Of a DNA stretch of 64,000 bases, positions 24,488-37,981 are shown one piece after another. The DNA comes from Caprella mutica (lineage: Eukaryota; Arthropoda; Malacostraca; Amphipoda; Caprellidae). The notes beneath the pieces were generated by a model that made no database searches, had not been told where the DNA came from, and was given only the letters and a program-made list of their open reading frames with translations. The position numbers and the translations under genes were made by a program. Where the stretch lies: NCBI GenBank assembly GCA_947561585.1, contig CANNZV010002592.1, positions 74,311-138,310 of the forward strand. Direction: 5' to 3'. Numbering within the stretch: position 1 is the stretch's first letter; every line of letters starts with the position of its first letter.

Positions 24488-26190
24488 GAACGAAGATGCA
24501 TGTACTTAATTCCATTTCTAAAAAAGTAAGTAATTTATATCATTGGAATTTCAATTTTAATTAAGATTACTAATCAAATACAAATATATAGAAAAACGTC
24601 AATGATTTCTGTTCAATTTTTACAGCTTGAAAAATGATTGACTTCCTTATTAACCAGAATTTCACTATAGACATTGCAGCATAATAGCTAGGTACTATCT
24701 TTTAATATGATATTATTAAAAAGTTCACGGTAATATGAACTTTTCATACAACATAATGTCAATATGATGGCATATATATACATTTTCAGTTACATATAAT
24801 TGCCTATTGAGAAATATGTTCCTATCTACTTCGACCGGAATTGCAACTCTACGGATTTTGTTACCAATATTTCAATTCCTTTCACTACATCAACAGAAAT
24901 AAGTTATAAAATCTATTCAATATTCAATTAGAATAGAAACAAAACAAATTAATTCGAATGACATTATTTGTTATAAAATATCCCAACATTTAAGAAAAAC
25001 CTATCCACAATATTTAACGATTATAATATGCTTAAAGAATATTAATATTATATTTGGGAAAGGAAACCAATAATTCACTTTTCTGTTATAATGAAAAAAA
25101 AAATCTTAATTCTAGATGCATTTTAATCTCAATTATTGTAAATTTATTAATTCGCTGTAATTATTCATCTATCAAATATTTTTTTCTAGTTCTTGCTATT
25201 GAGGTAAAATAAAAATTAATTTCATTGACATAACTTTGATTTTCTTTCCTTTTGATATTGTAATATGAATAGAATATGAAATGATGATAGCTGTGTTTTT
25301 TACAACTTAATTATTAAAAGTGAAACAGTGATTACTTGAGGTAATATTCAAATCAAATATACTGCACAACAATTATAAGAATATAATTATATATTTACCA
25401 CTCCATATTATAATATTGACATTACCTCCAATACTTAGGGTGAAGAATTATTTTTTTAAACTTTATACGGATTTTAATTTTAATAAATATGATAAATGTT
25501 TGGCCAGTTTGTGAGTCTGAGTAAAAGCAATATTATCATTAATATTCTATTACATATTTCAGATTTTTGCGCTATTTTAAGTAACAAAAAAGATACTTTT
25601 ATATTATGAATTTAATATTATACTAAAACTGCGATTCTGTGTGACGCTAGAAAAAAAATTAATTTAATTCACAGTTTTCGTAATAAATTGAATATATTAT
25701 ATTGATTAAATAATAGTCATTACTCTGTTCTTACTCTTATTTTATTCACAAAAAAGATTGTTAGTTCTCGAGTGGAATTACTATTAATTATTTATTTATT
25801 AACTGCTTGAAGTAAGATTTAATCCTATTAGTATGAAAATTAATTATCAAAATACACTTAGAGAATAATTCGTTACTATATTAATAAGTTTCTTTCATAT
25901 TCGAAACCAAATTCATTATTGGAAAATTACATATGATCTATGTTGAAATTGTATCTGAGTTTAAGATTTAAAAAATTATTTAATAAAATGTCAACCATGT
26001 CAAAACATGCATATAGTGTATTGAAATTATCATCATTTTTATCATAATATTGTTTATTGTTTTGGTGATGTGTAATGTTTCACTTAATCACCATATTTAA
26101 TTGAATTTATAAAAGAGATAAGGCAAAGATTGATATAAAAGGTCGGTCCTTTAATAATACTCATGTAAGAATGTAAAATTGTGTTTCTAG
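24488..26190. other. Intergenic DNA
   Basis: Very AT-rich, no frame, no repeat family recognised. Confidence 0.55.
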
Positions 26191-26289
26191 CAGATAGCAA
26201 AAGATCCAAATATGAAGAACGGAGCTATAAATCGATCACAGGAGCTTACGATTGCTGAGAAAGGTTTTGTGAATAAAGAAAGACATTAA
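26191..26289 (+). CDS. Candidate terminal exon, unrecognised
   Basis: Follows a splice-acceptor-like tract (AAATTGTGTTTCTAG) and is open for 32 codons to TAA, in the frame starting at the first base after AG. The residues are mixed and soluble (QIAKDPNMKNGAINRSQELT, IAEKGFVNKERH). It is slightly less AT-rich than its flanks. It is short, has no recognised similarity and may be chance. Confidence 0.18.
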   Translation, partial: QIAKDPNMKNGAINRSQELTIAEKGFVNKERH

Positions 26290-29200
26290 ATGCCATCATG
26301 GTGGATATTTTCTTTGATTCAAGACCAAGCAAATAACAGCTTGAGACGATCTATGAGCCATGTATTGTCTTTTTGAGATCTCAGAGAAGGAATTGATCAC
26401 TGTAAGTTGGATGGTTCTTCTATTCTGTCTGGTAGTTTACGGTTTAATGGAAAGATGATGCTACCGTATCGACACGATTTAGATTATTATCCACATAGTG
26501 TATAGTTTACTTCGAAAAGTCATAACAATATTGAAAAACAATTCTAGCAGCGTTTGGTAAAAGCATATAAATTATTACAATTTCAAATCATATATCTTTT
26601 TTCCAGAAAAATAATATTTGAAAATAATGCAACTTTTACTACACAATAACATACATTAAGATATGGGAAGATGCTTTAGCCGTATTCGTTGTAATTTTTT
26701 CGTTGGGTGAATGGCTTAAAACAACCAAATGCATCAAACGGCTTCAAGTCTATGTAAATATAGAACCTTTTTTCATTCTGTGCTGATAGAAACCGGTTTT
26801 CTGAACTCAAAATAGTTTAGTAAGAAAATTGTGTTTGTATAACGGCGAGAAGAATGTTATAGACCAATTAAATCAAATTTTTGATTATAAATGATCAGGT
26901 AAAATATTGGTATTCGAAAATTATTATTTTTTGTTTGTGTTGCATACACGGATATAGGTAGGGTAGGCCATTCCAATATTTTTGGCTGTTCAAAATGAGT
27001 TTAACCACCAAATTAATAAAACCATAAACAAATTGAAACACATTATTATAAAGTAATAAAAGTAAATAATATCATCATTCTAGCTATGAAAAAATCGCTA
27101 TTTATTGGAGAAGATGACATTAACAATTATGAATATTGTTCATTCCTATTCTGCGTTACACAAAAAGAGTATAAAATCATTAGCAGGAAAACATGTGACA
27201 TACTTTTGGGTACAACGAAATTTCCCTGGCAAGATATTAAAACTTTATAGACTTGATTCGCTCACAAGATTTGATAATTATTCATGTAAGAACATTTTTG
27301 TATTTATTACTTTTGTACTGTCCTAAAAATAATCAAATAATCACAGGGTTTTATAAACATTTTTTTTTACTCTAAGATTGGTTCGATTACAATTCAATTT
27401 GTTTTTAATCTCAATAATTTAGATTTTCCTTCTTTAGTTTTATGTTTTTATATTATTTCAGTTTTTGCGACCATTGTTTTCGATGAGTATAATTATAATT
27501 CAGGTCTGGAATGAAATTATAGTGCTATGAAACATTTCCAAGGTTACTTTATAAATCCTTCACGACAGATTCCGTTCCTCAACTCATTGGTGCTCCTTGG
27601 TTGAGTGTGATGAACTTTACTGTTGTTGAATTTTCACAGAAAAAAAATCATAATGTGGAATATCTGTTGATCTTAGTTGGTCACTTAATGTTCAATAATC
27701 TGAAAATCTGTCAATCCAACTGTTGGAAACTATTCACTCAGTCCACAGTTTGTCACAATATAAAAATAGGTAATTGTAATGGAAAATCAACAATAAGTCA
27801 GCAATAATAAAACTATTTAACAACAGTTGCAATATATTACATATATTAGGATGGAACACATATTAGGATGGAACATATATTAGGATGGAACTAGCATTTA
27901 CAAGCATTTACTTTGCATTTACAATATATCAATTCAAATATTATTAATAGAAATACATGAAGTAAAGTTTTTATGTTGCAGTGAATTTACACAGAAGAAA
28001 AACTAAATTCCGATCCTAGATATCCATATTTATTCAAAACAATTAACAATGATTAAACAAAAGCTAATGAAGAAATATAATCATGGAGAGAATAAATGGA
28101 AGACTATCTATTTTACTTATCGCAAAAAATAGAAATCATCCAATAGAATTTATAGCTGGGAAAGATTGATGATGACTTAATTTTATTGTCAATTATAATA
28201 ATTTATTAACCAGATATCTGTTCAGTGTCCAGTGAGCAATATATTTTCCTAATTTTAGAGTGAGAAAGTACATGTAGTGCAAAGAATTCATAATGTTTCA
28301 CACTATTTTATAGTGTAGCAATACACTGAACTTATTAGTTCATATCTGATAATAAATGAATGAGTATTATCATTTTACCTATGTTCCATTAGAATATCAC
28401 CTTCTTTCAAAGAGTTCATTACATTCTATAATACTCTCAACTAATTTCATTAAATGGATTTATATTATGATTTGTCAAAGAAAATGAGTTATCAAACATG
28501 ACCGGTTTCTAAATTAGTAAACTATTGGTATTTTGTGAAGAACATTTAAATCAACCTATAATGAAGTTATAAACCTTCAAATGAATGAGTAACAATGGTA
28601 AAATAATTCAAATTACATATATTAATGTGAAATATTTTTCCAACAATTTTCACAAATGTAGTATAACATTTTTGAATGTAATTGATTAATAGTCAATTGA
28701 TCATAGAAAGTTGGAAAAACATTGTCTAAACTGTTGAGAGGACGACCAAACTTGTTCTTCTATAGTTGACACAGGCACCTATTCCGTAAAATCCTTTATA
28801 AATTATATGTGTCAACCACATATTTTGTGATAACTGTTTGAAAATTACGGTAATTCAAGTCACTAATTAATCTTCGGTGCTATACCATTATTATTATATA
28901 CCATCAGTGATTTGAAAACTTTGTAACTGAAAATATAATCAATAATTTATTGTAGCTATAAAAATATGATAAAGCAGTTAGTCAAAACAATGGTTTAAAC
29001 TAACCAATGATAAGTTCAGATCCCCAGACGCTGATTAACATGTTATCAACTATTGTTCTCATATCTCAGTCTTTAAACCTAATTAATCACTGAATGTAAG
29101 AAGAGACAAGATACAGTCTCTAAATAGCGTCATTCCTAAATGTGTTGAGAATGTTCCTGACGTAATTGGCAGATTTCATGGATTCCTTCATTATAGCATT

Positions 29201-29420
29201 TCATTAGACTCACAAAAAAGATATAAAACAAGGTTAATAATGTCGGAACTCATACAGGATTAAATTATTGTACAGTATATACGTCATATACTTTGTATGA
29301 TAAATAGTTGTAATTTAATTAAATGAAAGATATTACGGTTTTTTAACGTTTTATTTTTTATAACTTGTGAACTGTAACTTTCATAGAACAACTATTGATT
29401 TAATGTATGTTAACTGTGAG
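26290..29420. other. Intergenic DNA with a small tandem repeat
   Basis: At 27,838-27,892 the phrase ATATTAGGATGGAACA is repeated three times. Small frames at 27.1-27.8 kb have no support. Nothing else found. Confidence 0.5.
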
Positions 29421-29584
29421 GTAAATTTCGAGTAATCGGACGGTTTTTTATATTCGATCATGTAAAGAAAAACTATTCAAATAAATATTAACTCGTCACA
29501 TAAGATTTATGATAAATAATAATTAAAATATCCTATTTCTTACTTGATCTACAATGTTGAACAATACGATAACTCGGAACTTTT
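29421..29584. mobile_element. MITE, 'GTAAGTTCC' fold-back family
   Basis: Left end GTAAATTTCGAGTAATCGGA; the right end's reverse complement is AAGTTCCGAGTTATCGTATT. The CGATCAT / TTGATCT subterminal motif is present on both sides. Non-coding AT-rich centre. Confidence 0.7.
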
Positions 29585-31358
29585 CTAAATTTAAAAATAT
29601 TTCAATATTAAGCAAAACTCTAAAAATCTTTAATGTGAACTTTTAAATGATGACGTTTGCAATAAATGATTTTCTGTATAATATTAACATCAAACATCTT
29701 TTAGTATTACTTTTGATGACAACAAAAAAGGTCCCAGATCAATGAATAAAATTTAATATATATCATTCTCCTTTTTAGATACATCACTTATATCTAAATC
29801 AGAAATATAATTCTTTCATCATACACATCAAATGCACATAATTGATAATTTTTATTCTAAAATATTTATTGAAACATGAATTAGAAATGTTAATATTTTT
29901 CTATAATTAGTAAAATTAAATTTAATAGTGAATTATAATTAGATGACTTATTTTTGATAGCATCATTTTAATTTCATAGGATAATTGTTTATTAGAGAAT
30001 GATGAAAAAAAATTCAAGCAGCAGTTTCTAATTTAAATATTTGTGGTGGTGAATAGAGATTTATTCAATATGATTGCAAGCAACATTTATTGATTAGAAA
30101 ATGAATATTGGATCTTATTTGTTGACAATAATAACTGAAGAGCAAAAATCAATAGTGATCTAATCGCGACTAGGTTTGTTGTAGAAAACAGCCTTGAATA
30201 TTGTTGCACTGTAATATCTAGCCAGTTAATGACCAAGCAGTCCTTACAAGATTGCTTAGAAGAACTCAAATGCTTTTCATGTATGTGATTTCCTCCCTGT
30301 CTGCTGCTAAGAGGTATGAAGCTTCTCTAATTTCCTGGCTTTTTAATCTAGTGACTCTCTATGAGAAAAGTAGACCTTCTGTTTCTGATGCTTCATGTTT
30401 TTGAAGTAGAAACTGAAGACGAGAAGTTGCCCTTGGCTTATTAATTATTTTAACCCATTAAGTTCAGCAAACGAGGTTTCATACTAAGTTTTGAGTGACT
30501 AAATAGTATATATGGTCACTATAGTACGTTGAAGAATTAGCTATTTATATTCACATAAAAACAATACCTTTTATAAACTACAAAAAGATAAGTTGTTTTA
30601 AATACCTAAAATATATTATCTATAAATGTTTTCGGATGGGAGGCGATGATGAGAGGGTACTCCTCACAAGAAATATCTGAATATTTTAAATGCATCAATG
30701 AATATTGCCGGTCGTAGTAGACTGCTTATCATAGTCACAGTTTGTTTTAGTTTTTACTTAGGACAGAACAGCGCACTTTTTTTTATCGTAAAGCTGCATG
30801 ATTCTCGATGACTTCATCCGTGTTTTCTTGGAAGTGAGGATATTTTGTTACTTTAGACTTACCGCAGAGGTAATTAATGTGGGACTATCGAAGAAGGAAA
30901 GAGGAAATCATATTTTCTTGCCACATTATATTTTTTGTCTGCATCTTTTTGAAATTCTTCAATCAATACAAAATGCACGTTTAATCCATTTCAGTGATAG
31001 ATCGTTAAACTCGAATTCGTTAATATCACAGTGAAAAATATGGCAGATACCTTTCAATAATATATGAAGCTTTTTTATTTATTTAATTAATCTGCATTGA
31101 AGCCTATACATTTTTTAGGTTCAATTATAATTATAGTAAATATAATGTAAAAAGAATCATCCCAACAATTGCAGTTGCGATTAGAACAGACTGCAATGTA
31201 ATCTCAATAGATTATAGGTGTACTGTATGATCGTAAAATTAGGCAAAGTATTGTTTTCTTAGTCTCATCCGATCCGTAAATAATTATCAACATTTATTGA
31301 ACATTGGCTTCATTATAAGCAGGCTTATAATTCAACTTTTAAATTATCAATACTGTGT
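29585..31358. other. Intergenic DNA with a weak coding-like patch
   Basis: Within 30,217-30,400 (+) one frame is open for about 58 codons, including SAAKRYEASLISWLFNLVTL, and the stretch is a little richer in GC. There is no clear start or splice context and no recognised family. The 60-codon minus-strand frame at 30,087-30,269 overlaps it and is likely chance. Confidence 0.3.
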
Positions 31359-31533
31359 ATAGGATAAGTTCCAAGTTATCGTACGGTTCCACATTTTGGA
31401 TCATGAAAAATATTCAAGAATTACATACCTGCAGATATCACGTGAACGAACTAAAAAAAATAGTTCATAATTTATACTTTCTTACGTGATCAACAATGTG
31501 GAACCATTCGATAACTCGTAACTTACCCTATAA
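31359..31533. mobile_element. MITE, 'GTAAGTTCC' family, best-preserved copy
   Basis: Left end AGGATAAGTTCCAAGTTATC and right end (reverse complement) AGGGTAAGTTACGAGTTATC, continuing with GGTTCCACATT and GATCA motifs on both sides. TA immediately flanks each end, which suggests a TA target duplication and mobilisation by a Tc1/mariner-type transposase. The centre shares ACCTGCAG(A/G)TA with the copy at 34.86-35.06 kb. Confidence 0.8.
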
Positions 31534-32120
31534 TATTGACAAATCTTTCAAAAATAATTCTCATATAAATATCATTTTATTAATAATCGTATTAGTAAGA
31601 CAGGTGAGCGTTGCAATTATGATATAATTATGTATAACCCAGCTGTAGCTAATATGAATAATTATTTCATCCGATGTAATATTTATTACCGCTAATAACA
31701 ACATCAGCATTGCATGTCTTTTTGTGATTTAATCAAAGAGTGTAAAGGTAATTAATACTTCATTGCATCCTTGTGATCACATTTCCATCTCCTCTACTCT
31801 TAATGAGAGAACTAATTAATGTTTCTTTATTGTAAATTAACAATTGTATAGAATTAATGAAAGGATCAATGACTGTCAGTGAATTTGTAACTCAATATTT
31901 ACTGATGTACAACATTCATTTTATCTTGTTATGAGAAACGACAGCAAAGACAAATATTTCCAATTAATAATATGAATGACACAAAAATTGATACAGTATT
32001 AATATCTTCAATCTGTTTACAATAATAATATCTTATCTCATTATTTTCTATCTGTTTGCTCAAAAGAAAACAATTAAAACAAAATTTTATTGATTGTTTT
32101 CTTTTCGAAACCCATTAATG

Positions 32121-32256
32121 TTAGTTTTGAGTTATCGGACGGTTCCACATATTTAGTTGTAAAAAAAATATATAATATTTTTAAGTAACTATAGTGTACT
32201 TTTTCATTTATGATCGAATATGCGGAACAGACCGATAACGATCATAACTAACCCTT
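32121..32256. mobile_element. MITE, 'GTAAGTTCC' fold-back family
   Basis: Left end TTAGTTTTGAGTTATCGGAC then GGTTCCACAT. The right end has GATCGAATATGCGGAACAG and CGATAACGATCATAACTAAC as inverted counterparts. No coding content. Confidence 0.65.
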
Positions 32257-34197
32257 ATAACTCCATGTCAATGTATTGAGTGCATTTCCAAATCTGAAAG
32301 TCATTCGGTTTGTTTATTTAGTAGTGCTGGAGAAGTGAAATGGCAAAAGGAAATGAAGAGTCCCTTCGAAACTTTACGAGTTTGAAGCTTGAAACAACTG
32401 ATTGCGAATAAACTCTGCAGATTTTCCATTTATTCATATTTCATTCATGAATATAGTAAAATTAGTTTATTCCTATGGCAGTTAACGACAACTGATGCAA
32501 TATTTCTATATTAAAATAAGGTAATGATTTTTTTTATAAATATTTATAGACTCTAATTCAAGAGCACTGATGAATAAAACTTTAAGTTTCTAAAGAACAT
32601 CTGTCAATACAATGGTGTGAATTGAAAAAAATATTTGAATACATTACTCTGAGTCTTTTCTGAAATACAAACTGTTGCCTTTTTATAGGCAGACTCATTT
32701 TCCATCCTCTGAACCACTACATGTTTCTTGTTGTGTCCTGAGAAATAGAATTTGAAATATTCATAATAGTAATTCCGTATGCATGAACTTACTTGAAACT
32801 AAGAATAAATTTTTTTTTGTTAGAATACTCAGGATAAAGTAATTCTAAAGCAGCCTGGGTGTCAGAGTTATTTATAGAGAACCATTAGCATTGCCTTGTC
32901 CCTACATATAATTAGCAAGAGTCCCTATATGGTGGTCACTGCTAATATTATATGAATTATTTATTTGTTGAGGAAATTCATCATAATTAGAGTATCATAT
33001 TTTAGGGTAGATACTGTATTTATTTTAGATGATTGTAGGTACTTATCACAAATTTATATCTTTACTATACCGTATGCGAAGATAATGATAATGCTCATAA
33101 TTAGATTTAAGAATTAAATAATTTCTGAGACAGAGAAATATTAACTGTGCGATAGGAAAAAATGTATTTATTTTGCAATGGAGAAAACCAAAAGTGAATG
33201 AACGAGAGGTTAAAATATAATTAATGAAAATATTACAGTAAATATTAAATCATGTTAAAACAAATTCTTTCTTTCAAATTCTTTATCAATCAATTGAAAC
33301 AATTTAAAAAGTTCATACATTTTAATTATTCAATTTACCCCTACAGCCATTACCAGTCAGCAATTAGTCCTTTGAATAGCACCCCAATGCAAAGTACCAT
33401 GGACTCAAATTCCCCATAATTAGAGTCTCGGTCTCTTTGTCAAAGGTCGATTCAATCAAATCAAAAAAAGAAAAACTTTTTATTCCCTGATTTGAAGTCA
33501 CTATATATTCCGTTAGTCCTTCACAGCTCCATCACTACATTGAGTTTTTGATTGCAATTGCATGACATTCACTTTAACAGGAGTTCGACTCTTGGAATAT
33601 TACCATGATATCGCACAAAGAGAAACTATTAGTCTTCATTACTAATTCTAGTAAATGACAGCAACCATTTCCAATCTATGATGCGATTTTTTTTTTTTTT
33701 TTTTTTAAAGACAATATTTTCCCATCAAAAAAATACACATTAGGTGATGATAATTATGTTCTTCCTGTTTTTAGCGGATTTTTTAAAGGAAACAAAAAAT
33801 AGGTACAGCTAGATAGAATGACATTAAATTTTTTCATTACATTACGATCAAATTCTGTGATATAAATTTACCTTTAGAACGTGCAGGAAAAGAGATGCTT
33901 TTTAGAGTGAAAATAACCGTGAGCTCCATAGAAGATGAAGAGTAATTAGGAGCTTTGACTATTCAATTAAACAATCGATTATCAAATGGACAATCAAACC
34001 TTGTATTTACTAGGATAATCACATCTTGTACTAAAACTGATTTTTTTTTTCAATAAGTTCATTATTATAAAAAAATATGTATTTAACATAATATTTAATT
34101 TACTTATATTAAACAATGAGAAGCATATAATTGTTCTTCTTGACAGTTAAACCAAGCAATTGAACATTCAAATATAAATTTTGGTTGTATGGGATTT
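32257..34197. other. Intergenic DNA with a 20-base T run
   Basis: A run of 20 T at 33,687-33,706 could be the tail of a retroposed copy on the minus strand, but no body was identified. The rest is AT-rich with no gene. Confidence 0.5.
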
Positions 34198-34852
34198 TTT
34201 TTCACTTTAACCAATTATTCTGTCATTCCTCCGGTTGTGACCCATTTCCACTGTGAATTTTTTTTCGTCAGACCAAACAATTTCACCAGCCGTGCCAGAC
34301 TTCAATTCTCTCAGAAGTGCTTTGCTTCTCTCCAATCTCTTTTTATTTACAGCTTCTGACAGAGTCTGTCTCTTTTGGAGGGTGAAAGAGGACATCTTTA
34401 GGTCTTCTTTGACAACTCTTCTCATTGTTCTGGGACTCACATTAGCTGTTTTGGTTAACAATCGTATTGACCTTTTCGGGTTCCTCCTGATCTTCTATCG
34501 GGCACATTTTATCAGTTGTTTGGTGCGTTGTGAGCGTGGTCTACCACTTCTTGGACGATCAGTCAAGTCTCCTCTCTCATTAAAACGCTTCACACACTTC
34601 CAAACAGTCGATCTCGCTATTGAGAGAGTCTTTGAAATGACGGAATCTGACTTCCCGGCACGGTGTAGAGCAATAATGGCTTCTCTTTTGTCTGACATTT
34701 TTGAATTGACTAAATTTTTGTAAAAAATAACACTGCCACATCATAATGTAGTGTCTCTACTATAGTTCAAACCCTATCACCTACTTAGGAACTTATTTTT
34801 AAGAATTATATTAATGTTTGAAAAATTGCTTCCAAACTAACGCCCCGCCCTG
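34198..34852 (-). mobile_element. 3'-truncated Tc1/mariner element
   Basis: Minus-strand element with only its 5' half. The right end reads GCCCCGCCCTG followed by TA, the usual ...CCCTG/TA border. Homology to mariner transposase stops abruptly at about 34,200, just after the NDRIIG motif that follows the first catalytic Asp. No left inverted repeat is present. The terminal sequence differs from the 13.4 and 46.6 kb elements, so this is a separate family. Confidence 0.78.
34207..34698 (-). pseudogene. Mariner-type transposase, N-terminal half, frameshifted
   Basis: The first frame (34,698-34,495) starts MSDKREAIIALHRAGKSDSV and holds the helix-turn-helix (SKTLSIARSTVWKCVKRF) and the GRPRS basic linker. 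The second frame (34,461-34,207) continues with the second DNA-binding part (VSPRTMRRVVKEDLKM) and the first catalytic region (IVWSDEKKFTVE). A frameshift between 34,461 and 34,495 separates them. The remaining catalytic residues are lost with the truncation. The 156-codon plus-strand frame at 34,253-34,723 is an antisense shadow. Confidence 0.85.
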
Positions 34853-34860
34853 TATATATT

Positions 34861-35057
34861 TCAGAGTAATCGACAGGTTCTACATTTCCGATCACATGAT
34901 AAATTGATATAATTAATATGTTAAATGTTATAACCCCTTATTTATATTTTTATCCATGATACCTGCAGGTACCATTGATACCAATTGAAATAACAAATTA
35001 AAAAGTTTAATTGTGACGCTAAAATATGAAACACTCCGATAACTCAGAACTTTCTCT
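34861..35057. mobile_element. MITE, 'GTAAGTTCC' fold-back family
   Basis: Left end AGAGTAATCGACAGGTTCTA then CATTTCCGATCA. The right end is inverted: AATATGAAACACTCCGATAA then CTCAGAACTTT. It lies directly beside the truncated mariner at 34.2-34.85 kb. A palindromic ACCTGCAGGT sits in the middle. Confidence 0.65.
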
Positions 35058-36283
35058 TATCATGTATAGTGTAAATATATGAGAGAAAACTCTTATGTAT
35101 ATAATCATTATGTTCCAGTTATGTAAATGAATTCGCTATTAAAATACATCATAAGAAATAGTGCTATACATTCACAATTCTAATTAATAATTTCTGATTT
35201 ATCATAGATATATTTTATGTACATACCGTTTTTCAACAATGGGAGGGATGAAACCGAAATACATATATACTATACTGTAAAATGTTATTTCTATGATTTT
35301 TCTTCTCCGACACCATTGTTGTTCATAATAGTGTAGGATTTAATTCATTAGGAGTCACGTCTTTGCTTTTTGACCATATTCACTAACGTATGTCGTGCCT
35401 GAGGTTGGAGAGTAGTTTATAATCAATATCAAATTCAGAAATGGAGTTATCTTGAATACATATTGTATCTATGGTTCATGATAATAATAGTGAGCATAAT
35501 GAATCTATAGAAAAACAATCTGAAGACTGAACCATTGTGGAAGACTGAATATTAATAAATTATGTTTGTATTGTTCATCATATAATATTATATATTCTGC
35601 AAATATTCTGTATTGTAATTCCTTTATGGGGTTTCTTTATTAGAATTTCTTTCACGAGAATATATTTCATATTCGTCGATATACATAGTATTCATATTTG
35701 CCAATATATTATTCTTTAGAAATATTTATCAATAATATGGCAACATCTTTGTTTGCTAATAATTGCACTATTATTTGTGAATCCCGACAGCAACTACAGT
35801 CGTAAGATTCCCAGTTTAATTAATAATAATTCACCATTTATTATGTAAAACTAATATCTAATCAGTGTTGATTATATACTAGTTGATGATTAAACTATCT
35901 TAAGAACTTAACAGAATTAACATAATTAAGTAAAATTAGCAAGATCAGATATTTTATAATATCATTTGCAGTATTAAATAAATTTACAAATTTTTCTTTC
36001 TGTTATAACCAAAATGTATATTTTATATTCTGTAACTAATTTGAATTCCTGAAATGCCAGCTTACCACATGTGGTCGTTACTCTCTAGATTTTCTAGCTT
36101 GTAACTATTAGATTCTGTCTATTACAGAAAATAATGATTTGAAATGGAGAAAAGTCAGGATTTTCAGCCATATCTTTATCAAGAATTATTATGTGTTCTT
36201 ATTCCAAGATCATTTACTAATATATTGTGATTAATACATATTATATTGTGTTCAAGAAACATGATTTAGTTCCGAAGTTTTAC
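35058..36283. other. Intergenic DNA
   Basis: AT-rich; nothing recognised. Confidence 0.5.
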
Positions 36284-36386
36284 ACATCTTCAATTTCTCT
36301 GTTAGCACCTCTAGTAAGACAGTAGCGCCTCTATCTCTGCCATTAGTCTTCTATTGTCAGGTACTGTGATGACTGCAGATGTGACA
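36284..36386 (-). repeat. ~100 bp dispersed repeat, copy 2 (inverted)
   Basis: Reverse complement of 8,570-8,672 with about four differences. The shared core runs from CTGCAGTCATCACAGT through AGAGATAGAGGCGCTACTGT to GCTAACAGAGAAATTGAAGA. Similarity ends abruptly on both sides, which suggests a discrete repeated unit rather than a segmental duplication. Confidence 0.7.
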
Positions 36387-37981
36387 TAAGGACAGACATT
36401 AACCACAGGAATAAGGTTCATATTGCAGAGATTATAATAGGTACTGCACAATATGGAGCAGTGAATAATGAAAACAATATTTAAATTGTTCTTCTTTATG
36501 AGCTATAAAAAAATGGTAAATAGAACAATAATGGAGAATATTTTTTTTCAGTTTGTAATTGAAGTTTTAATTAATTTATCTTCTTTAATTAGTAAACTCA
36601 ATTAATGCTTAAAATTACACTTACATATCCGTACTAATGGTGTAAATATTAGTTTATTAAGCTTATATTTACTCAAGAAAAAACGTCGGAATAATACATA
36701 ATTTTATAAATGATATATTGATTATTGAACGTAAAATCTGAATATTCTCCATATTGATGTTCAGGGTGCCATATCATCTCTTATTTATGACATAACTTCA
36801 ATAGATACGGGGGGCAGCATCACAGTTTGTGAAGGTGTTCGAAGAAGTGTTAGCAGTTCGGTGGTGATAAAATCTTTCGATAATTGCCTCGTGTTTCCCA
36901 TTTCTGTATATTGTTATTTGAAAACAGTCAGATGACTGTCATATATGTTAACTGGAAATTGATATTTCGTCAGATTTGTTATACATAAATCAGGAAGCAA
37001 ATTTTAAATGTATGTATAGATTTAATAAAAAGAACGTTTTTTCAAATATGTATAGCATTTTTTTCTAAAATTATGTTCAGTTAATTGCGATTATTCTTTC
37101 GAATCGATGTTTGAATAAGTCCTGACTTTTATGTTTTGCTGGTCATGATAATTCAAAGAAATTGATCCCTCATTAAAATTTGAGAATTAATAATTGAAAT
37201 TATTAAATAACTATATTGATGGCATCAAAAAATGAAAAAGAGATGTTTCAAATTTTTTCATGTATTAGATCATATCTAAGATATATTTATAATTAAAATT
37301 TTGCTCGCAATTTTAATTAATTATTGACAATTTCATTTACTTTTATCTCAAAACATCGAAAAAGAAAGAACTTTCCGGTAGATGTAAATGAAAGCATACC
37401 GTCTTGATTAATATAGAAAACACTATTTAAAAACTCTTTTCAATCTTCTATGGCCCCACAATAACTTTTTCTTTTAATGTTGATATTTATTCGAAAAAGT
37501 GCTTATAATTTGTTATTTTTTGATAATATTTCAACATTAACATTAATATTAATTCTGTATTAAGTCAATAGTTATTTTATTTTGATATTTTTATACGCGA
37601 TATTAAAAAATAAACAATTAGTAGATAAATAATTTTGCGTACTCAACGCATATATGAAAGAACTACTTTTCAACGTTTATAAGTTTACAAAATTCTTAAC
37701 AAATACTTTAAAAAAAACATCACGATGGAAGAGGACGCTTTCTCAAATGCAATTTAATTCAAATTTCTTTGGTAAACTCATTAAGCAAGAACAAAGTGTA
37801 CATTATTTTATAGATGTAAACATATTTTAAGATAATTATAAAGCAACATCTCTTAAGATTAACTCTAATTACAGTAAACTTCGTCACTTCACTAATAAAT
37901 GAAGTCACTTCAATCCCATTACCTTTATTTCAGACAAATGTTTTTTACATTGATCATTACTACAGGAATTAAATATACAAT
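36387..37981. other. Intergenic DNA
   Basis: AT-rich; no gene or repeat family recognised. Confidence 0.5.

Noticed and set aside
27370..27400. tRNA-like GGTTCGATTA string
   Set aside because: No acceptor, D or anticodon stem could be formed around it; no tRNA gene was found anywhere in the window.
33687..33706. T run as tail of a LINE/SINE insertion
   Set aside because: No retroposon body or target duplication could be recognised beside it.
34253..34723. 156-codon plus-strand frame
   Set aside because: Antisense shadow of the mariner transposase remnant, whose minus-strand translation has clear family motifs.
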